Shown piece by piece: positions 1 through 10,561 of a stretch of DNA of 64,000 bases. Within the stretch, counting starts at the first letter, position 1; each line of letters starts with the position of its first letter. The stretch lies in contig PUQB01000238.1 in NCBI GenBank assembly GCA_003024785.1, positions 38,916 to 102,915 of the forward strand, written 5' to 3'. Source of the DNA: Selaginella tamariscina. Lineage: Eukaryota > Streptophyta > Lycopodiopsida > Selaginellales > Selaginellaceae. A program made the translations under genes and the position numbers. The notes below the pieces were generated by a model. That model had not been told where the DNA came from. It saw nothing but the letters and a program-made list of their open reading frames with translations, and did no database searches.

Positions 1-620
1 TTTAATTGTTCCTACATTTACTGGGATTTTCTAGCTTTTTTATTATTATCATTTCTTAATGATATTTAAGATTAAACATTGTTTAATCTACATATCATAT
101 ATCGTTGGGATATACCCAATCATATTGCCCTCTCAATTACATGTGAAACTTGATAATTTAACTTAAAATTTCTCAAGGAGTTAGTGTGTATATTAATATT
201 TTTTTAAATTTAATTTATAAAATCTATTTATAAATATAAATTATTTAATGTATGTTTTATATATAAATCTCATGGATATTAAGGTGCAAAAAGTTAGTAA
301 CTCTGTAATGTACTTATATTATATATTAATTTATTATGAAGTTATTATATTGTAAGGTTCCATGGTATATACTGCATATATATGCCATGTCCATGTGGAA
401 GATTCAAGCACACTAATCTGGGCGTTAGGATTTATGTGGCACCAAGTAAGTTAATCCTGGCGCAAACACTTAGTATAAATACCTTGTATGAGTCAAGACC
501 TAATCGAATCATATTTGGTATTCACATATCTTTCATTGGTGGAGAGGTTGGTTAGTCCTTTGAAGATTTAGTTTTTTTATGTTTTTTTGTCTCCCTCTCC
601 ACTTGTTGTTCTTGTTCGTG
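1..620. other. Unit leader, no gene found
   Basis: AT-rich DNA without a supported coding region. A TATA-like motif (TAGTATAAATACC) lies at 471-483, followed by a more mixed-composition stretch leading into the gag-like remnant at 621. This could be the remains of a retrotransposon leader or LTR, but no second LTR copy was found. Equivalent stretches lie at 19554-20175 and 39111-39732. Confidence 0.4.
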
Positions 621-1260
621 ATGACGAATGAAGAAAGGTGGTTGCAATTATTTGATGCACTGGCAAATCAAATTGCTCTCCTATGGGAAATTCACCAAGG
701 TATGCAGTAGAATGCCAGTATGCCGTGGAGTGTCAATCCACATATGTTGGGTTAAAATCCACGTGTTCGTCCAGAGTTCTTCAAGGGGGAGGTTAGAGCA
801 CCATTGATGGGAACACTTTCAAGGGATTACTGATTACTAATTACTATGGATGGTCTAAATCCTAGCGGTTGCGAGAATTCCCAATGTGTTTGCAAGGACT
901 TGCCTTGGAATGGTATAATGGTGTCCCTGTTTTCAATCGACAAGATTGAAACCTCTTGTCCTAGCTATTCAAACAAGCTTTTGGTAAGCCCAAGGATTCC
1001 ATTGTAGCTTTTCGTGAGCTCCATGATTTGAAGTAAGTGTCAGAGAGATCGTTTAACGATTTGGATCAAGTTTCGGAATTTTTGTGCATACCCAAGCATG
1101 ATAGAACGTGTACAGTTGGGCTTGTTGTGAACGCTTCATTAGGTTGTAGTCATAAAACATCTTGATGGGGAGGCCAAAGCGTTAGTGAATCCTTGTGTGG
1201 AAGATGAAGTGTAAGTTCTTTTGGTTTGTGAATTCACTTTAACTTTGTAATAGACTTGGC
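621..1260 (+). pseudogene. Decayed retrotransposon gag-like region, unit A
   Basis: An ATG at 621 opens a reading frame beginning MTNEERWLQLFDALANQIAL, which hits stops within about 30 codons. Further protein-like pieces appear in shifted frames, for example a tract LALEWYNGVPVF near 900-940 followed by an alternating hydrophobic stretch. Tryptophan-tyrosine tracts of this kind are common in capsid parts of plant Ty3/gypsy gag, so I infer a broken gag. Several stops and frameshifts are present, and no nucleic-acid-binding Cys knuckle was seen. It precedes an old LTR-element insertion at about 1690, so it may be the 5' part of the element whose integrase remains at 7.9-8.7 kb. Assignment to gag is tentative. 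Confidence 0.45.
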
Positions 1261-1689
1261 AAAAAGCACGACAAGATCTCATTGAGGCCTAGGAACATTA
1301 TCGAAAGTTGTAAAATACTCTTCTAGAAGCTTTATAAAAGAAACTTGCACCTCAATATGTGGGTCCTCATGAAATTCTATAATAGATTAGTGAGGTGTCC
1401 TATGAATAAGATTTATCAAAAGAGTTTGATTAACTCATAATGTGTTTCATATAAGTTTACTTGAGTTGTTTCGACATGATGACCCACGCCCTTTTTGATA
1501 TGAAAGTTTGAGATTTGCTCCAATGGCAGTTGATAATAAAACCAGAATACGAGGTGTTAATGATTTTAAAATCATTTAAAATGCTCAATGGCAAATAAGG
1601 AAATATCTTGTCAAGTAAGTATTGTAATTATACTTACATATCATGGTTTAACATGATTTGTGTTTTGATATCCACATTGCAAAGCTACT

Positions 1690-4600
1690 TGGGAACCTGT
1701 TGCGAATTGCTAATAGCCCACATCTAGGGACATAGTGTCACATGAAGATGTGACACTAGGCTAAATGGCACATAATACAATGTCCGAGGCACGCTCTTTG
1801 GGGTTGTCTCATGGGCTCAATACCAAGGAGTTGGATACTCTAACAAGTAAGCATGCTTGTGCTCACATTAGAGTGTTAAGCCTTGAGCAATTGCTTAAGG
1901 GAGGTTAGGTCTCCTAATTGGATGTGTTATCTACACACTTGGTTAAAGAGAGGGGTCTTCTCCTTGGGGTCAAAGAGTTGAACAACCTAAGCTCGTTAGG
2001 AAGAGCCTATTCATGAGGCACTTGCAAGGTTGTGTACTTAGGGTTATCCAAACTTAGCCTTGGAGAGTTTCCTTAGTAAAACACACATGTTTACCTATGG
2101 TGCATACTCGTGTCCTCACTAAGTATTAACCCGAAGTCTAGGGTATGACTTGCCCACTCAAACCCTTAGGGGTTAATTATGGATCAAGGTACTCCTTGTT
2201 GCTCAAAAGGGTTGTACTCCCGAACAAGGGTAATTTCTTAAGGAATAAGTGACAATGCCTTAGCTCTGTCACAGCAGGATGTGTGGGACACATTTCTTTA
2301 GTAGTGAATGTATAGCTTTTCAATGAGCGCTTCAATGTTGTAATGCATAGTGCATGACCAAAGGTCTATAATCGCATTTAGCACACACTATATCATTGAA
2401 ATCACCCTAAGAAAATTATACATCCTACATTGCATATACACATGTACTTTCATTCTAGGGAGACTTATGGTAGGACCCTAAGTCTCATACCATTTAAACA
2501 TCTGAGTTAGACTTTCAAAAGTTGTCTTGGAAGACTTAGCATTGCTCACACATATGGCCACGTGACAGTTATATGTTACCACGTGCTAGTCTTTTGAGTT
2601 AAAACTTTGACAATTGGTATTAAAGCCTATTCTATGTAGTTAATAAGACTATCTAAAGTGTAGTGTGTTTCAAAGTTTAATTAGTTCTAAGTTATTAAAG
2701 TACTTTATCACTTTTGACTAACACTTCTGTGTTCTACACGGAGAGTTGGTCCTGAAATTTATAACTCTTTAGAAAACACCTGCTTGGTAAGCTGGTGTGG
2801 GTTATAGACTCTAATGTTAAAGGTAGCACTCAAAAGGCAACTTTCAGGTTGCATGCTAAGTTACTTTACCCTCTATGTTTGTCTAGGTACTTTACCTTTT
2901 ATATTTATCTAGGTTACTTTACCTTATAGTTGTCTAGGTTACTTACCTTATGTTTGCCCATGTTATTTTACTTATGTTTATGCTGATTAATTTACCCAAC
3001 CTTCCACAAGACGTAGCAAGTTAGTTTGTTTTGGATTACAAATTAAGTCTTATGAAATGAATCATGTGATATGCTAAGTCTGCACATTATTGAATTTTAA
3101 ATTTTTTTTTTAAGGTTCATAAAATTGGGATAACATATGATTTATGAAGGAACAGTGTCCATTGAGTTTTGGCTTAGGTCAAAATTCAATATTGATTTGG
3201 CAATAGTGTTTAAACAGGGGTTCAAATATGCGTTTTTACTTTTAAAAAAAGAACATATTCAAACATAAGAGTGAAACTACATTCAAACAGAAAGTGCAAA
3301 ATGAGTTCTCACTATAACGCATGTTTTGAGAGTGTAACTCAAGAAAAAAAGTTAGTTATTAATATATGATCAATATGTTGAGTGGGCAGTTTGAAGGTGC
3401 AATGTAGTTGAAATATTGTTTGATGTTCGTAATCTCTAGATTTAAACAAAGTATAACATAAAATCTTAGTTAGTTGTAAACATAAACTCTGTGCTCAAGT
3501 TAGCTAACTTGGTTAATTTGATTACAATTGTATCCCATATGAGATCATAAAAGAAACTTGGGATAATAGATTATGAATTCACATTCTTATTGATATAGTT
3601 TTTGAGTAGATGGCATCATTTACTATAAACAGAAATATTGCAAATATACATTTATTGGGTAATGGAGAACTTGTATAATGAAGGCGTTTGGTGCACACTT
3701 ATGCATTTTCAATGTTAATTCTTTAATCTTGAAATCTGTAATGTTGCTTGTACTATGGGAATAAACTCTTGAACAAGGGTGATTCCTTGATTAACAAGAG
3801 CATCAGTTAAGGTTCTTCAATTTATTTATCAACTAAGTAAGGAAACTTGCTAAGTTAGATAAGTTATGTTTGGGGTGTTGATAAGCTAGAAATAGTTGGA
3901 TATTCATTTTGGAGGTTTAAGTGCATGTACCTTCTTAAAAGGTTAATGTCTTGTGAGATTTAAAAGTCGGTGTTGATTTTTGATATCAACTTCATCTTAA
4001 AGTGGATTGTGATTATTTAAAAGTTGGTTTCTTTACTTTACATCATGGTTGCAAATGTGGGCACTCAGAGAATATACAAAGTGTGTATCTTCAATCCTCT
4101 AAAATATTAGGAAGTGGGTTTGATGGTGTTTCTTGACTTTGGTTTAATATAAGTGAAAGTACGATATTGAATGGCTAAATTAACTCAAGAAGATAGTGTC
4201 CCTTCTCGATGATCATAATCCAAGATCCCTAATGTATAATCTGATATCCGATTCGAAAATATAAGGTTTTTTATTATCTCATCTGTTGAGATATTTATAT
4301 TCTAAACTTTGAAAATATTTATGACAGTCTTTATAAGATTGGTTATAAATAACTTAAAGTATGATATAATATATATTAAATATTGAGATTGGTGCACTCA
4401 ATATTGAGACTTAATTATGATCACATGAGGTGGCTATAATTATGAAATAGAAATATTCAAAATGAGGGATTGAATTGTAACACTTTAGTAAGGTAGTACT
4501 TTGGTGTTGTAGCTTGAAATGCGATCTTCAAATTACTTAAAAATTAAGAAAAAGTTTCTCAATATATTCATTGGGGAGCTATGTAATACTTTGTGGGATT

Positions 4601-5600
4601 GCTATGTGTCTAAAATGAGTAATGTATCTTAGTTTGTTGTATAGAACTAGATATTTTACTTACGTTTGGAGAGTTTAATTGACTTATGAGATATAGTTGA
4701 AGTGTGAAGTTAATACGACACTTTGGTGTCATGGTAACATTAATGTGGAGGTTGATATTTTTACTAAATCAAGTTAGATAAACCAAATGCTAATTCATGA
4801 TTTCTTTAGTCCCTAAATGGCATCTCGAAATATTAAAAGTAACATTATGTTCCATCTCAAGCTGAAGTTCAATTCATATTAACTAAGTCTAAATCTTCAT
4901 AGTACAATTCTTGCATTTCGATAAATTGATATGATTATAAAGTCATATACGCTAATGTAACAACTTGTCAGTAAATTTGGGATTGTGATCGTTATCAGTT
5001 TGAGAGTATCAATATAGAAATTACAATTACTTTTGAAATATGGATTAATTTAAAGGTGTTTGTCAAAACACTAATTACTCGAATTAGTGAAGAAGTTATA
5101 CCTTGATATAACTTTGGAGAAAATGTTTACATAATCAATTTGAGAGTTGAAAAATAGTTATAATGTTATAAAGATATGCAGTATTACGAGTTCAGGGAGA
5201 CTCTTGTCGTGGGAATTAAGTTTTTAAATTTAGTATGTGAACTTAATGAGATAAGAATTAAAAATTATTAAATGAACCTAGTTGTTGTGCTTTTCAAGAA
5301 ATGAGTATAATAGGAACGAATTAGTTAAGACACATTGATATCTAGACGGTTGAGGCATTAGATATAGATTGAGTTTTCTGGTTTCCACATCGGTTTGTTA
5401 GAAAGGTATGTTAATTTATATATGTCCATGAACGGGTCGATGTTTTGAAAGAGTATAAAGCCGGTTATGAAAGGAAAATGGTAGTGCTATGTCATTTGGT
5501 CATAGATTTAACTTAAATTTGATTTTCATTATGAATGAAATTATGTTAATGACACACCAAGTGGATGGGCAAATTTCATGTTGATGAGACCTTGTTGTAT
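1690..5600 (+). mobile_element. Old truncated non-autonomous LTR element, unit A
   Basis: 1690-2612 matches, with many substitutions, the 3' two-thirds of the young LTR at 8718-10547. It keeps the hairpin AGTGTCACATGAAGATGTGACACT near 1736-1759 and ends ..AAAACTTTGACA. A degenerate initiator-methionine primer-binding site follows (TGGTATTAAAGC, 2615-2626, 10 of 12 positions). The remainder parallels the young element's internal region up to about 5600, where similarity stops abruptly. No protein is encoded and the 3' LTR is missing. Its divergence from the 8718-15946 element shows a much earlier insertion of the same family. Confidence 0.8.
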
Positions 5601-5960
5601 TTTACAAGAATATTTTGTTATAAAAAATATTCTTTTTCATAGGAATATTTGTGTTATAGAAATATTCTGTCTCATAGGAATATTCTTTTTCTCCTAAATA
5701 TTCCTCCCTAAAATAGAATCAATTATTTTAGATCTTTAGGTATATCTGTTGATTGTTTCTCATCGTCCGAGATATACTCAGGGAGATCTCATTCTTGAAG
5801 ATGAATGTTCATCTCTTCTCCTATCTGCATACTATCATGTGATGGATACACATAATTTCTTTCTTCTGCAGTAAGGTATTCCTGTTTTGATTTTTTTTAA
5901 TTTATTTTTATATAAGTAACTGCTCTCACGGCAGAATGATTTTTTACTTCTCTCTCCTCC
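5601..5960. repeat. AT-rich region with AGGAATATTC-type inverted motifs
   Basis: Between 5604 and 5712 the motifs AAGAATATT, AATATTCTT and ATAGGAATATT recur in both orientations, giving several possible hairpins. From 5713 to 5960 no coding signal was seen. Equivalent stretches are about 25155-25515 and 44731-45085. A decayed MITE or part of the adjoining element's leader are both possible. Confidence 0.45.
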
Positions 5961-6007
5961 ACATCAATTAATCTAGCTCCAAGATGACGTTTAGGAGCAT
6001 TATTTGA

Positions 6008-7290
6008 AATAGAAGGTTGATTCTTCAACCTTTACATAATACTCTCATGAACACGTCTGCACTTGAGGCTACTTGGGAATATGAGAGGCATTGTCAGCAG
6101 CCTGTACAAAAAACAGATGGCCCTGTTGAGAGTTCAGGTTCAGTGGAGGGATCTAGCTCAAATAGTGTATATGTGTCCTCAATATCAAATAAGCTTCCTT
6201 GTCATTTGCTTTTACAGATGGATAATTGTGCAGGCGAGAACAAAAATAGGTAAATCATTTTACTTAAGGGTTTCTCAAGCTCATACTTACTTTTATTTTC
6301 TAGATATGTGCTAGCATACTTGTCAATGCTTGTTGCCAAAGGTGTGTTTGAGACAATCACACTCAGTTTTCTTATGGTTAGTCACACTCATGAAGATATT
6401 GATGCGTTCTTTAACAAGGTCTTCAACTCTACAAAAAGGACAAGTGCACTTACCTTACCGCATATGATGAATCTTTTTGAAAACTGCATCTCCAAAAAAA
6501 GTTGTGCTTTGCTTGTGACTGAGGTGCTAGACTTCAAAAAATTTCTCAAGGAGTATATAAAAGAGGGGAGTGATTCTTTAGTTGGTCACCTTGTGCCACT
6601 ACAATTCTTTTTCTCCATACGAGATGGTATACCTATTATGCAGTACAAGTTATGTCCATCAGAGCAGGAGTGGTTACCAAAAGAGGGTTAATGCTCTTCA
6701 AAAGTGGAGAGAATGGAAAGCCACTTCTCCCAGAAGGACAACCAGACCCTATTCCATTGAGTGTCCAGCTCAAGGAACAAGAGGTTATTATTGATGGCAT
6801 CAAAAAATATGTGGCATGAGTTTAAAAATCGATGCCAAAGAATTCTGATAAGGCAACTGGTTACTCAGAACTATATAAACATGTGGTCGACTATTGGGAG
6901 ACTGTTGTTCGAGAGTTGAAAGGGCCTATTGTCACAAGTACAGAATTGCAACACCCTTTTTGGCCTAAAACAAAGTGGCGAGAGGAGATTGAAATGACAT
7001 CATTGAGCACAGACGACATAAAAGCCAGTAATGATGTGGAAGTGCAAACCCCACACTTTGTTGAATAAAGAAACCAAAAACCTAAAGCATACTTTGATTG
7101 TTACCAGGATCTTCAAAACTAATGATAGTTCTCATTACTCCAAATGTGTCATATAATCATCCTATTTGGATGGCTCAAATTATTGACACACCTGAAGTAA
7201 TAAAAAAAAATAGTATTGTTAAGGTTGCATAGTTCAAACTACAACAAGGGTGACACGAGAAGGAGAGCGAAAGATATAATGGATGCCTAG
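6008..7290 (+). pseudogene. DUF7869-type gene, decayed, unit A
   Basis: Exon 1 is open from 6008 to 6249 and ends in the motif QMDNCAGENKNR. It is followed by a 54-nt intron (6250-6303, GTAAAT..TTTTCTAG) and exon 2 from 6304, containing a conserved HTHEDIDAFF motif. The pair DNxxxENKN and HTHEDID is what I recall for the DUF7869 family, found in many eukaryotic repeat-associated genes; its activity is unknown, and conserved acidic and His residues would suit a nuclease or transposase fold (inference). The frame breaks at 6691 through loss of one G, compared with unit B. Further protein-like tracts follow to about 7290, including an IWM(A)QIIDTP stretch that could be the start of a BAH-like domain. 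No clear start codon was found. The flanks are retrotransposon remnants. Confidence 0.6.
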
Positions 7291-7439
7291 AGAAAACATG
7301 GTCTCCCAATCAAAAAGACCCAGATGTTTTATAAATGTTAAATCCATTCGATATGGGTGGATGTCAAGAAGCGTTAATAAAGTTACAATTAACAAAACTG
7401 CAAGGGAATGTATGTTTTCTGCAGCTTAAAGCAATTACA

Positions 7440-7890
7440 AAATTATAAAATATCATATATTTAATATTCATAATTATTATAAACTCTTTAATAATAGTAC
7501 CAAATTGTTTACTTAACTATATAAATTTAAAAAACGATATGGAAGATTGACTATATTATTATAGGATTTTGTATATTATATATATATTACTACTACAAAT
7601 TTTTAATTAGTAATGTTTATTTAAATATTAATATTTAATAACAACATCAATATTTATATAATGTACCTCTTATGCTCTTCCTTAATTGTTATATTAGGCA
7701 ATATTATATAATTTAATACTTTTTACTTTTATAATGTTATTAATTTTTGTTTAATGAATGCTATAATTTATTAAAGGGTCGAATACAAAATAGAATAATA
7801 TGTTTTCAAACATATATTCTAAAGAATATTCCTTTAATATTAAAAAATGTTAATTAAATAGCTAAAATTGTTAATTATTAGGAAATGGGA
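7440..7890. other. AT-rich spacer, nothing identified
   Basis: Very AT-rich DNA with long A/T runs and no coding or RNA gene signal. Equivalent stretches are about 26990-27435 and 46555-46995, with small indels between units (for example in the ATATATAT tracts near 7576, 27129 and 46697). Confidence 0.6.
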
Positions 7891-7892
7891 CT

Positions 7893-8717
7893 ATAGCCAT
7901 GCCCATTTTAGTTACAACTTGCATTTTAGTGAAATGTCGATTCTTCTAGCCTAACATGAAGGAGGACATTGTGAAGTATGTTCGCATTTGTGCTAAGTGC
8001 CAGTTGGTTAATGCTGAGAGAGTGGCTCACTAACGCCTTTGGAAGTGCCTTAAGGAATACGGAAGAGTATCTCTATGGATTTTATTACACATCTTCTAAG
8101 AACACTATGTTGCAATGAACATGTGTGGGTCATTGTGAATCGCTGAGCAAATATGTTAAGTTCATTCTTTTGAGGAAGAATGTAATATCGAAGGAGCTCA
8201 CATTGGTGTATCTAATGCAGGTGTATCATGAGTGTGGAATGCCAGAGAACACCGTTAGTGACCGAGACAGCAAGTTCACTTCTGCATTTTGAGTGAAGTT
8301 TTATAGAGTACTCAGCACTAAGGTGAACTTTAGTAGTGGAGATCACCCGCAATTAGATGGCCAGACTAAGCGTGTGAACCAAGTTCTAAAGGATATGTGT
8401 GGCTAAGAAGCAAGGACAATGGGACAAGTTTTTGCCTTTGGTTGAGTTTGCCTATAACAACAGTAAGCATAGCTCTTTGAAATGCAGTCCATTCTATGCT
8501 TACAAAGGCAGACATCCTCAGTCTCTAGTAGATGTTAAAATACGTTGGGAAGTGGTGAGAGAGGATGTTGAAGCTCATAGTTTGGTTATGAAGTTGGATG
8601 ATATACTTCTAATGTGTTGGAAGAATTTGCTTAAGGCAAGGGACCAAGCTAAAGGCTAGCCGCCTTGATATGCTAGTCTATATAAGATCCTTGATAATAT
8701 CAATGCTGTAGCTTACA
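7893..8717 (+). pseudogene. Ty3/gypsy integrase remnant, 5' part, unit A
   Basis: Translated pieces match the integrase order of plant Ty3/gypsy elements: an ICAKCQ zinc-binding half near 7986, a MDFITHL core start near 8075, a VSDRDSKF tract, a DGQTKRVNQ tract, and a WDKFLPLVEFAYNNSKHSS tract near 8420. Breaks are visible. A stop replaces the usual Trp in two places (TAG near 7948, TGA near 8290), and the usual catalytic Glu before RVNQ is a Lys. Unit A also has 1-nt losses near 8143 and 8395. No active enzyme is possible. The coding trace is interrupted at 8717 by the young LTR element and resumes at 15947. Confidence 0.85.
8713..8717. repeat. 5-bp target site duplication, left (TTACA)
   Basis: TTACA directly precedes the 5' LTR and recurs at 15947-15951 after the 3' LTR; it is single in unit C. 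Confidence 0.95.
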
Positions 8718-10547
8718 TGTCATAGTTTTTACTATGACTCGACCCTTTACTTTGGACGTTGACTGTTGTTACCTACTGTACTATGTTGATGGACCCTAGA
8801 TGTAGTAGGAAACAGGCCCGCTTAGTGCACTTGGGTATCTGGTGATTCCGGCCGGGTGTCATTAGGTATTTGCAGAAACTCTAAGCGAAGCTAGAACTTA
8901 CCTTCTAGAAACCCACCCCCAATTTTGACGTCTTGAATAGGTTGTTTGGTCTTTGCAAATGAGTTCGGCGTGTTAAGTAGGGTTAGGAACACCCCTAGGG
9001 TTGACCTAACCCTAGGGTTGCCCTAACCCACGCCCTAAAACCCCCACCCCCTTGGGTAGGGTTTAGGGGTAGGAGTAAGGGTGAGTTATAGGCTCATATT
9101 GCTAATTTATCTAAGGGGCTAGAATTCAGTGCCAGCCCACTAATACAAACAGGAAAAGGGGGGGGGGGGGGGGCTCCGTCACATAAATAAGGTAGAGTAT
9201 ACGTAGGAGAGCTCCTGGGTTCATGAATGAGTTCGTTGCTCTTCTGCCGGTGCAAGCTTCAGCTTGTGTCGTTAAGGTACAACCCTCTGTTGTGCCGCCC
9301 TAACTTCCAGATGCCAGGGGTACGTCCCACCTTCGGGGTAGCTTACCCTTAACGTTGGCGAATCCATGCCTGGGAGGTCTTGTGGAATGCACGTTCCAAG
9401 AGGCAGAGGTTGAGGCTTGTCTCCAGCCTCCTCCTCCACGTCAAGCTAGGTGTAGCACTCACGGCCAAGCAAGGCACATCCGTGTCCTTGTCCAACTGTG
9501 GGCGTGGGATCTTGTTTGACAGGTTCACGTTACCTGGTTCCTGAGGGTTCATTGAGGGTTCTAGAGTTGGCATTTAGGAACCATGTTTGTGGTACTTGGT
9601 GCAACTCTTGAATCTAAGGGCTATGGCATGATAGCCCACATCATGGAAGGCAGTGTCACATGGAGATGTGACACTGGGCTAAACGTCACATGGTACAACG
9701 CCCGAGGCACGCCCTTTGGGGTTATGTCATGGGCTTGTCCTAAGGGGTTGGATACTCTAGCAAACAGGCATGCTTGTGCTTGCACTAGGGTGCTAAGCCT
9801 TGGGCATCCGCTCAAGAGAGGTTAGGTCTCGTAACTAGGTGTGCTTTGGCACACTTGGCTAGGGGAGTGTTCTCCTTGGAATCCAGGGTTGAACAACCTA
9901 AGCTCATTAGCAAAGCCCTTTCGTAAGGCACTCGCAAGGTCATGTGCTTAGGGTTATCCCAAACCTAGCCTTAGGGAGTTTGCTTAGCAGAACACTCGTG
10001 TCCGCCTACGGCGCACACTCGTGTCCTCACTAAGTACTAGCCCTAGGTCTAGGGTATAACTTGGCCACTCAAACCCTTAGGGGTTAGTCGTGGTTCAGGG
10101 TACCCCTTGTCGCCCTAAAGGGGTTGTACTCCCGGATGAGGGTGATTCCTCAAGGGGTAAGTGACGATGCCTTAGCTCTGTCTAGGGGTATGTGTGGAAC
10201 ACACGTCTCCTTGATGGGGGTTAGGGCATGAGCCTGTCTAGGTCTTCTAGGGCAAGACCCTAAGTCAACTAGGGTTATCCCTCAAGGGTTTTGGGGCAGA
10301 CACTCTAGGGAGACTTAGGCTAAACCCTAAGTCAACTAGGGTTATCCCTCAAGGGTTTTGGGGTAGACACTCTAGGGAGACTTAGGCTAAACCCTAAGTC
10401 TCCTGTCCACTTGGGCATTAGAGTCTAACCTAGGGGTCGTTGGGTTGTTCTGGGAAACTTAGCGTTGCTCACAGGGTGATGACGCCGAATGGCCACCTGG
10501 CAGCCACGTGTTGCCACGTGTTGGCCCTTTGGGTTAAAACTCTGACA
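8718..10547 (+). repeat. 5' LTR of the young element, unit A
   Basis: Notable parts are a perfect terminal hairpin GTCATAG-TTTTTA-CTATGAC (8719-8738); a cluster of AACCCTA/CCCTAA telo-box-like motifs (8978-9072); a run of 16 G (9158-9173) just before a TATA-like CATAAATAAGG (9181-9191), where transcription probably starts downstream; a hairpin CAGTGTCACAT-GGAG-ATGTGACACTG (9651-9676); and a 67-bp direct duplication (10262-10395). Small open frames inside are not supported as genes. Confidence 0.93.
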
Positions 10548-10549
10548 AT

Positions 10550-10561
10550 TGGTATCGGAGC
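10550..10561 (+). other. Primer-binding site, initiator-Met tRNA type, unit A
   Basis: TGGTATCGGAGC starts two bases after the 5' LTR and matches 11 of 12 positions of the TGGTATCAGAGC motif complementary to the 3' end of plant initiator-methionine tRNA. Confidence 0.9.

Noticed and set aside
8978-9072. Interstitial telomere array
   Set aside because: AACCCTA motifs are irregular and part of every LTR copy; there is no uninterrupted TTTAGGG array.
9583-9825. Open frames of 60-90 codons inside the LTRs, on both strands
   Set aside because: They overlap each other in several frames, vary between LTR copies through indels, and lack family motifs; they are chance frames in GC-richer LTR sequence.
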